The notes beneath the pieces are model-generated. The model was given only the letters and a program-made list of their open reading frames with translations. It was not told where the DNA came from and did not search any database. This document shows, in pieces, positions 1-8,740 of a stretch of 64,000 bases of DNA. Source of the stretch: Alteromonas sp. LOR (GTDB taxonomy: Bacteria; Pseudomonadota; Gammaproteobacteria; Enterobacterales; Alteromonadaceae); the NCBI RefSeq assembly GCF_000753865.1, contig NZ_JQFW01000031.1, positions 62,001 through 126,000 of the forward strand, given 5' to 3'. Within the stretch, counting starts at the first letter, position 1. Each line of letters begins with the position of its first letter. The position numbers were made by a program, and so were the translations under genes.

Positions 1-40
1 CTCAAACTGATACAATGCCATATCAATTTGTCATACAGAA

Positions 41-64
41 AGGGTGCTTGTAAGCGCCCTTTTT
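41..64 (+). terminator. Rho-independent terminator of a gene left of the window
   Basis: An 8-bp stem (AGGGTGCT against AGCGCCCT, one G-T wobble) with a short loop is followed by five T on the plus strand. It would end a plus-strand transcript that starts outside the window. It abuts the stop codon of the small minus-strand gene at 63-242 and has no T-tract in that direction. Bases 1-40 show no recognisable coding end. Confidence 0.6.
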
Positions 65-242
65 ATTCACCTTCGCTAAGCGCTTGCAAAAGCAGCTTTT
101 GAACAGCTAATTTGCTTTTTTTGTTTGAGCAATGAATATCGCTCAAATGCAGGTTTTCTCCGCTCAACATTCTTTTCAGTACAGACGCTCTGACACTTAA
201 CGAGATATAGCCCTCATTGGCTGTACGCTGTTTGGCGTTCAT
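63..242 (-). CDS. Small protein of unknown function, second gene of a probable Fur-regulated pair
   Basis: This 59-residue frame starts with ATG at 242, preceded by a well-spaced GAGGA ribosome site, and ends with TAA at 63-65. The product is basic and leucine-rich, with no signal peptide or membrane segment. It contains SVRASVLKRMLSGENLH and, near the end, KLAVQKLLLQAL. I do not recognise a family; it lacks the HemP/HmuP signature despite its size and the iron-type promoter. It lies 22 bp downstream of the 193-residue gene and is probably co-transcribed with it. The good ribosome site and the tight spacing are the reasons to call it real. Confidence 0.6.
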   Translation of the reverse strand: MNAKQRTANEGYISLSVRASVLKRMLSGENLHLSDIHCSNKKSKLAVQKLLLQALSEGE

Positions 243-264
243 CGTGTTTTCCTCATTAAATAAA

Positions 265-846
265 TCAGTGGACGAGAGAAAGGCGGTTATTGGCGCGATG
301 GATACTTTTACTTACGGAGTGATTGTTAACAAAATGGCTGCCAACAGAATGACCGCCATCGGCATTGCTATTAGCTGCATCGTTATTAGCTAACGTGTTG
401 TTAACTAACAGCAGACTGCTTTGTTCAAAAGCATGCATCGCAGTTTTGATTAACGCTAAGATAGTATGGTTGGTAGCATGAAGAGGCAGAACTGCAATTA
501 GCTGCTGTTGGCACTGCTGCAATACATTATGAGCTTCTTGCGTATTGTCACTACAGTGCAAAAGAGAAGACAGATACATACCTGCGGCCGAGTAGGAAAT
601 TATATCCTCCCTTACGCCATTGTCTTTGTGATTTGAAACGTTTTGATTGGACACATTTTGTAATGCCGTGAGGACAAGCTTTGCAGTTTCTAGCGTCTGA
701 TACGCCAGCGTGCACGCTTTATCAAGTTGCCCCTGAAGGCGGGCCTTTTGCATGCTATCTTGCAAGAAATGCCGATGTTTACGCGCGTCAATTGGGTTTA
801 ATTGAAGCCACTTTGTATAAACGGGGCATAAATGTTGTGTATTCAC
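265..846 (-). CDS. Hypothetical protein, probably iron-regulated
   Basis: A 193-residue soluble protein starts at GTG 846, with AGAGG eight bases upstream. The N-terminal 60 residues are predicted helical (KARLQGQLDKACTLAYQTLETAKLVL), somewhat like a single helical-repeat unit. The C-terminal third is low-complexity, rich in Asn, His and Ser. Residues around 65-75 carry a duplicated NVSNQ/NVSNH unit produced by a 15-bp repeat. I recognise no family and no catalytic motif. A candidate Fur operator lies 39-57 bases upstream, and the 59-residue gene follows after 22 bp, so an iron-limitation role is inferred from regulation only. Confidence 0.65.
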   Translation of the reverse strand: MNTQHLCPVYTKWLQLNPIDARKHRHFLQDSMQKARLQGQLDKACTLAYQTLETAKLVLTALQNVSNQNVSNHKDNGVREDIISYSAAGMYLSSLLHCSDNTQEAHNVLQQCQQQLIAVLPLHATNHTILALIKTAMHAFEQSSLLLVNNTLANNDAANSNADGGHSVGSHFVNNHSVSKSIHRANNRLSLVH

Positions 847-884
847 TGTTGCACCTCTTAGATAGGACTCGTTATTACACTAAT

Positions 885-903
885 GTAAATAGGAATCATT
901 ATC
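885..903 (-). promoter_or_regulatory. Candidate Fur box upstream of the 193-residue gene
   Basis: The plus strand reads AATCATTATC at 894-903, an exact match to one 10-base arm of the 19-bp Fur consensus; the other arm matches 4 of 9, giving 14 of 19 overall. It lies 39 bp before the GTG start of the minus-strand gene. A second inverted repeat, TTACA-N4-TGTAA, is at 875-888. Fur repression by Fe2+ is known for this motif; its use here is inferred. Confidence 0.55.
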
Positions 904-980
904 AATAAAGAAGTTCAACAAGATTGGTAAAAGCTTTTACAAATGTTTTTTGCGCAGCGGTAAAATACCAAAAAGCCTTA

Positions 981-1580
981 TTATAAGAGTGTGTTAGCGC
1001 CCCACCAGAGTAGAAGCACGATAAGTGTTGCGCCAATAATCGCCTTCATTTTATAGCGCCTAATTATTTGCTCTGCCTTGTCGCCAGCATAATACACGGC
1101 TGCCGCAAGGCCGAAATAGCGAAGTGAGCGCGCTATAATCGTGGCCAGTAAAAACAAGGGGAGCGAATATTTTGTGGCACCTGCTGCAAGCATAGCTACC
1201 TGAAAAGGAATAGGGGCAATGCCCAAGGTCATAACAAACCAAAAGCCCTGCTGCTGCATTTGGTCTTTTACATTTTCAAATTGGTCCTGACTGAAGAAAG
1301 TGGAAATTACCCACTCTCCAATCAAATCAAAAAGATAATACCCTAAGGCATAGCCGAAAATAGCCCCTATCACACAGCCAAGGGTTGCCATTGCAGCGAT
1401 GTGCCACAGCGATTCTCTTCTTGCCTGCATCAATGGCAACATCACGGCTTCCAAAGGAATCGGCACTATGGTCGATTCTAAAAACGAAGAAAGCGTAATA
1501 CCTTTCAACATATGTTTCGAATCGACCAATTGCTTGGTCTTTTGCGCCATCTTTTTACTGAGCTTTTTACCAGGTGTCAT
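981..1580 (-). CDS. YqaA/DedA-type (VTT domain) inner-membrane protein
   Basis: This 199-residue polytopic membrane protein belongs to the SNARE-associated/VTT superfamily (YqaA-like). The N-terminus is short and basic. A re-entrant segment (SSFLESTIVPIPLEAVM) follows, then a glycine-rich helix (GCVIGAIFGYALGY), a second re-entrant motif (LGIAPIPFQVAMLAAGATK) and two C-terminal helices. DedA relatives act as lipid scramblases or in envelope homeostasis, but YqaA itself has no settled substrate. ATG 1580 is preceded by AAAGG. It lies 27 bp after the amidohydrolase gene and may share its transcript. Confidence 0.8.
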   Translation of the reverse strand: MTPGKKLSKKMAQKTKQLVDSKHMLKGITLSSFLESTIVPIPLEAVMLPLMQARRESLWHIAAMATLGCVIGAIFGYALGYYLFDLIGEWVISTFFSQDQFENVKDQMQQQGFWFVMTLGIAPIPFQVAMLAAGATKYSLPLFLLATIIARSLRYFGLAAAVYYAGDKAEQIIRRYKMKAIIGATLIVLLLWWGANTLL

Positions 1581-1607
1581 GAAATCCTTTCTCGTACTGC
1601 TTCTTTT

Positions 1608-2900
1608 TTACTGTTTGTGAACAACGCCGTCTTTCATTACAAACGACACATTTTCCATTATGGTTATATCGTCAAACGGGTTACCTTTTACCGCAACAAT
1701 ATCTGCTAATTTACTCGGCTCTAACGTACCTAGTATGTCGCTTACACCGAGTAAATCTGCGGCATTCACCGTGGCGCTTGTTAACGCGTCAGCAGGAGTC
1801 ATTCCCGCTTCAACCATTAGGGCAAACTCTTGTGCATTATCGCCATGGGCTGATACGCCACTGTCAGTTCCAAAAGCAATTTTCACGCCCGCTTTATGAG
1901 CGGTAGCAAATGTTTGCTGAATTAGGGGGCCAATTGCCGCTGCTTTTGGGCGAACTAATTCTGGAAAGAAGCCATCGATTTTTGCTTTTTCTGCAACAAA
2001 CTTGCCGGCAAGAATGGTGGGCACATAATACGTGCCGTTTGCTTTCATCAACTCGTGAATCTCTTCATCCATGTAGGTGCCGTGTTCTATTGAGTCCACA
2101 CCTGCTGTAATAGCTCGCTTCATGCCTTCTTTTCCGTGTGCATGAACGGCTACGGTCATTTCGTAGTCTTTCGCCGTATCGACAATTGCTTCTAATTCAT
2201 CGGTCATAAATTGTGGGTTTTGACCACTTTTAGCCACACTGAGTACACCGCCAGTGGCGGTAATCTTTATCAGGTTAGCGCCGTCTTGATAGCGCGTTCT
2301 TACTGCTTCTCGAGCTTGCGCTTCTCCATTGACTACGCCTTGCTCAGGACCTACATCCGGGCGAAGTAAATGAGACATACCATTAGATGGGTCGGCATGG
2401 CCGCCCGTGGTGGCAATAGATTTTCCTACGGTGTAAATGCGCGGGCCAACAGCATAGCCCTTATCGATAGCGGTTCTTAGGGCAATGGTTTCATTGTGCG
2501 AGTCACCGAGGTTTCGTACTGTTGTAAAGCCTGCGTCTAGGGTGATCTTTGCGTAATTTGCTGCACGCAATGCATAGTCTGCTTCATTAAGCGTGAATCG
2601 CTCTAGGTAGCTCTTTGGTCCGCCTTGTTGAGAGGACAGGTGTACATGCATATCCATCAAGCCAGGCATCACCGTGCTATCTTTTAAATCAATAACAGTA
2701 TCGCCCTTCTCAGCGCTTAAATATCCTGATTTCACACTTTCGATTTTGTTATCTTCAATAACGATAGTCACCTTGTTGCGTAATTCGCTAGAGGTTCCGG
2801 TAAAGGCTTTGCCAGCATGAATGAGCGTGGCCGCTTGGGCGCTAAACGTAAGCGGTAAAAGTGAGCAAGATACAGCTAATGCGGTCAGTGTTTTTTTCAT
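1608..2900 (-). CDS. Secreted metal-dependent amidohydrolase (prolidase/imidazolonepropionase-like)
   Basis: A 430-residue amidohydrolase-superfamily enzyme with a clear Sec signal peptide ([23 protein letters not shown]). Metal-site motifs appear in order: DMHVHL after strand 1, the lysine region LIKITATGG (probable carboxylated Lys), AVHAHG, SIEHGTY and FGTDSG. Secreted relatives with this layout cleave Xaa-Pro or other N-acyl amino-acid dipeptides; the substrate here cannot be read from sequence. The frame is open 23 codons further upstream, but ATG 2900 has a ribosome site (AAGAAG) and starts the signal peptide. It is probably followed in the same transcript by the YqaA-like gene. Confidence 0.85.
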   Translation of the reverse strand: MKKTLTALAVSCSLLPLTFSAQAATLIHAGKAFTGTSSELRNKVTIVIEDNKIESVKSGYLSAEKGDTVIDLKDSTVMPGLMDMHVHLSSQQGGPKSYLERFTLNEADYALRAANYAKITLDAGFTTVRNLGDSHNETIALRTAIDKGYAVGPRIYTVGKSIATTGGHADPSNGMSHLLRPDVGPEQGVVNGEAQAREAVRTRYQDGANLIKITATGGVLSVAKSGQNPQFMTDELEAIVDTAKDYEMTVAVHAHGKEGMKRAITAGVDSIEHGTYMDEEIHELMKANGTYYVPTILAGKFVAEKAKIDGFFPELVRPKAAAIGPLIQQTFATAHKAGVKIAFGTDSGVSAHGDNAQEFALMVEAGMTPADALTSATVNAADLLGVSDILGTLEPSKLADIVAVKGNPFDDITIMENVSFVMKDGVVHKQ

Positions 2901-3148
2901 AATATAGTTCTTCTTTTGATGGATAATTACACAGTAATTTAATGTAAAGCACTCATTAAAGTAACGCAAAGTATTACGCTATTAGTGGCGGGTTTTACGG
3001 GTTTATATGAGGTATTTACGAAGCGTTATTTTATGGTGTACGAATTTTGGGCTAATTAAACGGGATGTATTGAAAGAAAGCGAAAGAGTAGAAAAGCAAG
3101 GAGCGGACGCAGATAGTGGAAAGCGATGAATCAAAAGGTAAGCGGAGA

Positions 3149-3736
3149 TTAACCTACCTTTCCAATAACAAAGTCGATGTTAGCTGAGTGAACAACGAAG
3201 TGAGTTTCATCACCGCCTTTTATTTCTTTCGATTTTTCAAGTAGCTGGTAATACACATTTTGATGTAGGCGAGCCCAAAGGTTTCTGCGAACACATACAT
3301 AGGGTATTGCGGTAGCCTCTTTATCTCGAATTGCTTTTGGTGGAACGCGTAGTTCCATTTGATCAACGCTATCTAAAACAACTTCATCGCCAGTCTGTGT
3401 AATCAGCACAAGCGCAGTGTTCTTGTCGCCGTTAGCGTCTGCTTCAATCTCTTTCCATTGAGTGATTAAAAAAGGCGTGTCTTCAACGGTAATCCCCACT
3501 TTTTCTACCGGCGTAACAAGAAAGTACTTATCGTCTTCTCGTTTAAGTACCGAAGAAAACAGTTTTACCAAGCTAGCGCGACCTACTGGGGTGCCTTCAT
3601 AAAACCAGCGACCGTCTAGCGTCACTGTCATATTAATATCGCCGCAAAAATCGGGGTTCCATTTTTCGACAGGCGGAAGGGGGCGCGTCTTATCAGACGA
3701 GCCCTCTATTTGCTTTTGAAACTTAGTTAAGTCCAT
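3149..3736 (-). CDS. DUF1285 family protein
   Basis: A 195-residue cytoplasmic protein whose conserved start (FQKQIEGSSDKTRPLPPVEKWNPDFCGDI, split by families at PPVEKWNP) and following DGRWFYEGTPVGRASLVKLFSSVL mark DUF1285. The fold is small, beta-rich and of unknown function. ATG 3736 is chosen over a TTG nine bases upstream because GAG lies at a usable distance. It overlaps the end of the DUF3014 gene by 14 bp, so the two are translationally coupled. Nothing shows a catalytic site. Confidence 0.8.
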   Translation of the reverse strand: MDLTKFQKQIEGSSDKTRPLPPVEKWNPDFCGDINMTVTLDGRWFYEGTPVGRASLVKLFSSVLKREDDKYFLVTPVEKVGITVEDTPFLITQWKEIEADANGDKNTALVLITQTGDEVVLDSVDQMELRVPPKAIRDKEATAIPYVCVRRNLWARLHQNVYYQLLEKSKEIKGGDETHFVVHSANIDFVIGKVG

Positions 3737-4583
3737 TTTGCTCAATCAACGCTTTGATTTCGCGAAGCTTCGCTTTAATACGGCGCATGTTGTCAGGCCC
3801 CGTTCTTAACAGTTGCTTTTGCGGCCCATCAAGGTTTTCTAAGCGTTCGTCTGTGTATTTGTACATCACAGAATCTGAATAGACTTCTACCGGCACCGGT
3901 ACCTCTGGCGTATCAAGCAATTCGTCTATTGCGCTTAGCAACACACTATTAAAATCTTTGTCAGGGTCACCAATTTCAGCGTATTTAGCTTGAATTTCGT
4001 CTTTGTAAGACTGATAAACCGTTAACAGCGCCTCATTATCAAATGACTCTAAAACATTCACATATGGCGTGTAGCGCTTATAGCTAGCTGCATCAATCCA
4101 CTGCTTATCAGCTTGAGAATACACTCTGAAATTCTGTTCTGGTGGAGTAAGCAATTGATGATTGGGCGCCATTTTGTTGCCCGCCAAATTTGTCACAGAA
4201 ACCACAAAGCGTTGAAGTAGGCCTTCGTTAACCAGTAGTCTATTCACCGTGTCTTGATCGGCGGCTGCGCTATCTACTAGCGCTTCTTTCACTGCTGGAT
4301 CGCTAACATCAAGTGGTTCGGGCTCACTTTCCTCAACTTCAGGGAGTGGTTCCACTTCGTCTTTCTCTTCAAGTTCAACAGGTGGTGGTGCAGGTTTTGT
4401 TTCAAATACTTCCGGTTCATCAGACTCGGTAAGTACGGGTTCATTAATTTCGGGCTTAGGTGCCTCTACTGGCTCAGGCGTTTCATCGCTTGGCCAAAAA
4501 ACTATCGCAAGGATGACGACAAGGATTATTCCCGCTATCAGAAAGTGTGGGCCTAACGACTGTTTCTCTGTTGTTTCGCTCAT
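3723..4583 (-). CDS. DUF3014 family membrane-anchored protein
   Basis: A 286-residue protein with one N-terminal membrane helix (FLIAGIILVVILAIVFW). A strongly acidic, proline-rich linker follows, roughly residues 35-90 (many PEP, EPE and PPP clusters), then a folded C-terminal domain carrying the DUF3014 signature (LLVNEGLLQRFVV, NHQLLTPPE, RRIKAKLREIK). The layout suggests an inner-membrane protein whose linker projects the domain into the periplasm, as in TonB-like proteins; this is inference. ATG 4583 has GGAG five bases upstream; an in-frame extension of 17 codons lacks support. It is the first gene of the DUF3014-DUF1285 unit. Confidence 0.8.
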   Translation of the reverse strand: MSETTEKQSLGPHFLIAGIILVVILAIVFWPSDETPEPVEAPKPEINEPVLTESDEPEVFETKPAPPPVELEEKDEVEPLPEVEESEPEPLDVSDPAVKEALVDSAAADQDTVNRLLVNEGLLQRFVVSVTNLAGNKMAPNHQLLTPPEQNFRVYSQADKQWIDAASYKRYTPYVNVLESFDNEALLTVYQSYKDEIQAKYAEIGDPDKDFNSVLLSAIDELLDTPEVPVPVEVYSDSVMYKYTDERLENLDGPQKQLLRTGPDNMRRIKAKLREIKALIEQNGLN

Positions 4584-5048
4584 AATGACTCCGCTGCTGA
4601 GATTTCCTTTAGGTAATACTACCAGACATAACACTCAATGTTAGAAAATCAAACAAGAGAAATGTTCCTTTTCTGCTTAAATTTTCAATCGTGATAGCCT
4701 TTTAACGTTGAAAACACCGATTTCGATTGGTCTTACCTACAACAAAATAAATGCTCTCTCCTAATGGTGCATGGGTTAATCAGTCTGTGTCGTTGTAAAT
4801 AAGTGTCAATACTGCGATTCGATTACATGAATAGCGCGTGCTCGTAACGAATAGGCTATAACACGGAGTAAAATCACCCCTTGCTAGAAATATACACCGC
4901 TCAAATACCCATTATTACAAGTACACATTGTTACAAACACACGTCGTTACAAATACACGTGTCATTATTTGCGTCAATCATTGTAAATAACTTGGGTTAT
5001 TTTAAACATTTGTTTAACATGTAGAGACTGTTATCTTGGTTGCTCACT
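4584..5048. other. Intergenic region with short tandem repeats and a palindrome
   Basis: No gene is visible in these 465 bp between divergent genes. Three imperfect 16-bp tandem units built on TTACAA run from 4911 to 4958. A perfect palindrome, TTAAACA-TT-TGTTTAA, lies at 5002-5017, 32 bp before the hydroxylase start, where a repressor site would be expected. The region is AT-rich and presumably holds both promoters. Confidence 0.5.
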
Positions 5049-6299
5049 ATGACCGTTATATTATTTGCTATTCCTTTGTTTTTCCTACTTATTGGTATTG
5101 AGCTTTATGCCGATCGCAAAAGGAAAACGGGGTACTATCGAACTAATGACGCTATCACAAGCTTAAGTGCGGGTGTGCTTTCTCGCATTGTGGCAATTGG
5201 TCATCAACTTATCCCCTTTACTATTTATGTGCTTTTCTTTGATGCGGTCGCTATGTTTGAGCTACCGCAAGCGTGGTGGGTGTGGGTCATTGCATTTGTA
5301 GCTTATGACTTCTTTTACTACTGGAATCATCGGCTTGGACATGAAATGAGCATACTCTGGGCCGCCCATGTAGTGCATCATTCAAGTGAAGATTACAATC
5401 TGACTACGGCATTGAGGCAAACAAGTGGTGCTGTGTTTAGCTGGATTTTTTATCTGCCGCTGGCGTTGGTTGGCTTTACGCCACAGATGATAATAACGGT
5501 GGGAGCACTTAATTTGGTGTATCAGTTTTGGGTTCACACTCAACACATCACCACGTTGGGGTGGATGGAAAAGGTGTTTGTCACCCCTTCAAACCACCGG
5601 GTTCACCACGCCCAAAATCGCATCTATATCGATAAAAATTACGGAGGTGTTTTTATTCTTTGGGATCGGTTGTTTTCAACCTACATGCCCGAGAAAAAAG
5701 AAGAGCCCGTAGTTTTCGGTATTCGCGGTGCGCTCAAAAGCTTTAATCCGCTTTGGGCTAACTTACAAATTTACAGTCAACTCGCTAAGGATAGCTATTA
5801 TACCCGTTCATGGACTGACAAATTTCGCGTCTGGTTTGGCCGTACGGGTTGGCGACCGGCCGACGTATCAGAGCGCTTTCCCAAGGAAAAACTACCTTTG
5901 AGTAATTTTAGAAAATACCATCCACATATCCATAAGTCAGTGACGCGCTATAGTCTTTTACAGCACGTAATTATGCTTGGCGCTGCGCTTTATTTTTTGC
6001 TCAATTTAGACACGCTCTCAGGTATGCAGCAAATGGCTATTGTTCTCACCGTTGTGGTTATGAGTATTCAAAATGGCTTTATTCTGTCTCAATCTAAGTT
6101 GGCGCTTGCGTTAGAGGGGCCGCGGTTACTCATGTTTCCACTACTGTGGATTGCTTCGGGGATTGGCATTGCGGCGTGGTGTTTCGCACTGTCTTCTGTC
6201 GTTGGCCTCGTTATGCTGTTATTTGCAGTGCGCTACAGTAATTATCGCCGCCCTATCGAAGAAGTCAGGCTATCAACTGAACCTGAAAACTTAGCGTAA
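5049..6299 (+). CDS. Membrane fatty acid hydroxylase/sterol desaturase family protein (alkylglycerol monooxygenase-like)
   Basis: A 416-residue polytopic membrane di-iron enzyme. The eight-histidine scaffold is visible: HRLGH (about 94-98), HVVHH (107-111), and HRVHH in TPSNHRVHHAQN near residue 185; H163TQH-like residues lie between. Hydrophobic helices surround the boxes, and four further helices at the C-terminus resemble the TMEM195/alkylglycerol monooxygenase subgroup. It probably hydroxylates or desaturates a lipid; the substrate is unknown. ATG 5049 is preferred to an in-frame TTG at 5040; neither has a strong ribosome site. A palindrome sits just upstream and a DUF6482 gene just downstream. 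Confidence 0.8.
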   Translation: MTVILFAIPLFFLLIGIELYADRKRKTGYYRTNDAITSLSAGVLSRIVAIGHQLIPFTIYVLFFDAVAMFELPQAWWVWVIAFVAYDFFYYWNHRLGHEMSILWAAHVVHHSSEDYNLTTALRQTSGAVFSWIFYLPLALVGFTPQMIITVGALNLVYQFWVHTQHITTLGWMEKVFVTPSNHRVHHAQNRIYIDKNYGGVFILWDRLFSTYMPEKKEEPVVFGIRGALKSFNPLWANLQIYSQLAKDSYYTRSWTDKFRVWFGRTGWRPADVSERFPKEKLPLSNFRKYHPHIHKSVTRYSLLQHVIMLGAALYFLLNLDTLSGMQQMAIVLTVVVMSIQNGFILSQSKLALALEGPRLLMFPLLWIASGIGIAAWCFALSSVVGLVMLLFAVRYSNYRRPIEEVRLSTEPENLA

Positions 6300-6380
6300 C
6301 GTAATAAAGACGTTTTGTTAGCGCCGGCGTTGTGTATAGCGTCAGCTGCTACCCGTATTAGGGCGTTTTTTGAGGTAGGT

Positions 6381-6689
6381 ATGCATAAGTTTCTTTTTAG
6401 CGATTTAGAAGATACACCAACAGTAATAGACTACTTAGAAGTGCAGTCATATGAGATGAATGTGTATCTCGTTTATTTAATGGTTGGTGATAAAAGCGGG
6501 ATGGTTTACGACAAAAAGGGTAAGCCAATGCGATTTTTTAGCACGGGTCATATTCGCGAATCATTTGCTCACTGCAGCGTCGAAAAGTCGGTGATGAAGC
6601 ACGACACGCCTTATGACGAAATGATAGGTAATCCGCCTAAAAGTGCAGAGCAAATGGCGCTGCCTTTCAGTATGGATTTGCCTTACTAA
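6381..6689 (+). CDS. DUF6482 family small protein
   Basis: A 102-residue soluble protein. The pattern MNVYLVYLMVGDKSGMV, GKPMRFFSTGHIRESF and the C-terminal TPYDEMIGNPP match the DUF6482 family as I know it; function is unknown. ATG 6381 is preceded by GAGGT; an open stretch further upstream begins with TTG and lacks a ribosome site. It follows the hydroxylase by 81 bp on the same strand and may share its transcript. Confidence 0.75.
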   Translation: MHKFLFSDLEDTPTVIDYLEVQSYEMNVYLVYLMVGDKSGMVYDKKGKPMRFFSTGHIRESFAHCSVEKSVMKHDTPYDEMIGNPPKSAEQMALPFSMDLPY

Positions 6690-6737
6690 ACACATTTCAG
6701 CTTTATAGTTGTGTGTTCTGTTTGCGGAGCACGCAAA

Positions 6738-8069
6738 CTAGGTGTTTTCTAGCCAGGGAGCCGCCAACGCTCGCATATTAACTTGCGCACCTAATCGCCT
6801 GGCCAATAAAAACAGTCCCCCTAGCTTTCTGTGAATAAATAACGCATCAGCCGGTGGCGTATGCCAGAAGTCATGTTCCGTCGTGAGCGTCATGCCCTTA
6901 TCGTGCAGGCGCTGAATAAGGTCGCTAGTGCCAAAATCATAGGGCTCGTTATGTATAAGCGACTCGCACGCTTCCATGCCAATACCAATGACAGCATCAA
7001 CCTGTTCGGGAGTGTGCGATTTATCTATTAGTCCGATATCAAGGGCTGCCTCTGCCATTAACTGCTCATCTTGCAAAGCGGCACTATTAAGCAGTGCTTT
7101 GTAGCCTATTGAAATACTTTCTGGGATCTCACGGGTTGCGCCAAAATCAAGAAGTACTATCTGCTTTGTCTCTTTATTAAACTTGTAATTGGCAAGGTTC
7201 GGATCGCTTTGTAGCAGCTTAAAGTTAAATACCTCATTGAAAAATAGTCCCATCAAGTCAGTCATAACAGCATTGCGTACTTCCTGTGATTCATCAAGCA
7301 GCGTATCTAGGTTCGAAGCCTCAATAAAGTCCATCGCGAGTACCGTTTCACTGGTAAGGGGCTTGTAAGTTTGAGGAATGATAAAGCGTTCTATCTCTGT
7401 AAGCTGCTGGCCATAACGAGTTAGCATAGCCGCTTCGCGGTTGTAGTCAGCCTCTTGATGAAGCTGTGTTTTTGCTTCACTAAGAAGAGGATTAATATCT
7501 AAAGATTTCGGTATCAGCCCCGTGAGCTTTATTAAGGTCGCGACATTATCCACATCGCTATCGATACTTTTTCTCACCCCAGGGTATTGCACCTTTATCG
7601 CCAGCATTTTTCCATCCATGGTGATGGCCTTATGCACCTGACCAATAGATGCCGCTGCCACTGGCGCAAAAGAAAAATACAGTAGGCTGTCCTGCCAATT
7701 CTCACCCCACGCCTTATTCAAGGTTTCGATAAGCTGCGATTTAGGCATTGGATCTGCGTCTTCTCTTAAACGAGATAAGATAGTAGCAAGCTCAGGGGGC
7801 AAAAAGTCTCCTGCATCCATAGAGATAAGCTGACCGAGTTTCATGGCCGCGCCGCGCATGCTAGCTAGCTGATTGGCCACATTCGTCATATTCTTTGGTG
7901 TTAATAGCAATGAGGCAAGGGCAGGTCTCTCGCCCTTCAACAGTTGTCCTGCGCCCTGAGTAACGACATTTCCGGCAATTTTACCCGCCAGTGCGCCCAG
8001 GCGACTTACCCGGGATAATCGAGAAGAGGGAATAGCTTTTGACTTTCTTTTAGGGGAGTCTTCGGACAT
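6738..8069 (-). CDS. ABC1/UbiB-family protein kinase-like protein, Coq8-like
   Basis: A 443-residue atypical kinase of the ABC1/ADCK/UbiB family. The signature motifs are present: KLGQ at 77-80 (KxGQ), the alanine-rich nucleotide loop APVAAASIGQVHKA near residue 140, QSDPNLANYKFN (the Coq8/ADCK3-type form of the metal-binding loop) and LLDFGATRE (DFG). Family members support ubiquinone synthesis or other lipid-dependent processes. It lacks the C-terminal membrane pair of the canonical UbiB (about 540 residues), so it is a second, shorter paralogue type rather than ubiB of the ubiEJB cluster. ATG 8069 has no competing start nearby. Confidence 0.85.
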   Translation of the reverse strand: MSEDSPKRKSKAIPSSRLSRVSRLGALAGKIAGNVVTQGAGQLLKGERPALASLLLTPKNMTNVANQLASMRGAAMKLGQLISMDAGDFLPPELATILSRLREDADPMPKSQLIETLNKAWGENWQDSLLYFSFAPVAAASIGQVHKAITMDGKMLAIKVQYPGVRKSIDSDVDNVATLIKLTGLIPKSLDINPLLSEAKTQLHQEADYNREAAMLTRYGQQLTEIERFIIPQTYKPLTSETVLAMDFIEASNLDTLLDESQEVRNAVMTDLMGLFFNEVFNFKLLQSDPNLANYKFNKETKQIVLLDFGATREIPESISIGYKALLNSAALQDEQLMAEAALDIGLIDKSHTPEQVDAVIGIGMEACESLIHNEPYDFGTSDLIQRLHDKGMTLTTEHDFWHTPPADALFIHRKLGGLFLLARRLGAQVNMRALAAPWLENT

Positions 8070-8231
8070 GTCACCTACTCTATTTCGCTACGTTGGAAAC
8101 GTAGCAGGGTCGCCTCAAAAAGAGGCTATTAAATAATATAGGTATGTACGAGATAGAGGTCGGTTTTGATTAACGAATACGTTTAAAAGCAACTTATTTA
8201 AAAGCAATTCGTTCGCCTATGCGCACTGGTA

Positions 8232-8630
8232 TTAGATAATTTGCGACACCACCTGCAAAACAAAACCAACGACACTGCCAATGGCAAAACCTGTCCAGCC
8301 GTTTGCGCCGCGATAACGCCAAAGGGCCGCACCAAAGAAACCACACCACAACATGGATGAATAGGTGGCAATCATTCCATCACCCATACCGGTATTGGGC
8401 AAAAACAGCATGATGATAAACGTCATGGCCATTCCCCCACTTAAGAGCACCCACATGATGTTCTTTTTATCAGCAAAGGCACTGTTAGCAGCCGAGCCTT
8501 TTGGGCCTGTCGAGTCTTCAGAGTGCCCCAGCGCCGCGCGCTCTTCGAGATTGCCAGTGTCGGCTACTTCTTTTTTCTTTCTGTCTTTTCGAGCGTTGTG
8601 CGCAAATGCACTAGAAGCGCTGTTACTCAT
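8232..8630 (-). CDS. Hypothetical inner-membrane protein
   Basis: A 132-residue protein. The first 60 residues are polar and charged (KDRKKKEVADTGNLEERAALGHSED). Three hydrophobic stretches follow (MWVLLSGGMAMTFIIMLF, SSMLWCGFFGAALW, WTGFAIGSVVGFVLQVVSQII). I recognise no family. ATG 8630 has AAGG seven bases upstream and is preferred to an in-frame start ten codons earlier. It stands alone on the minus strand between two other minus genes with gaps of about 160-175 bp. Confidence 0.65.
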   Translation of the reverse strand: MSNSASSAFAHNARKDRKKKEVADTGNLEERAALGHSEDSTGPKGSAANSAFADKKNIMWVLLSGGMAMTFIIMLFLPNTGMGDGMIATYSSMLWCGFFGAALWRYRGANGWTGFAIGSVVGFVLQVVSQII

Positions 8631-8740
8631 GATAATACCTTCATAGAATGACGTTCTCACGCAAACGTTAATGTATTGTTAAAAGAAACGCTATAAGACT
8701 TCGGTGGTAGATGTGCTCTGGTCAGTTTTTTTAAAGACAT

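Noticed and set aside
63-242. Identity as HemP/HmuP
   Set aside because: The size and iron-type promoter fit, but the conserved C-terminal TRxGKLILTK-type motif is absent.
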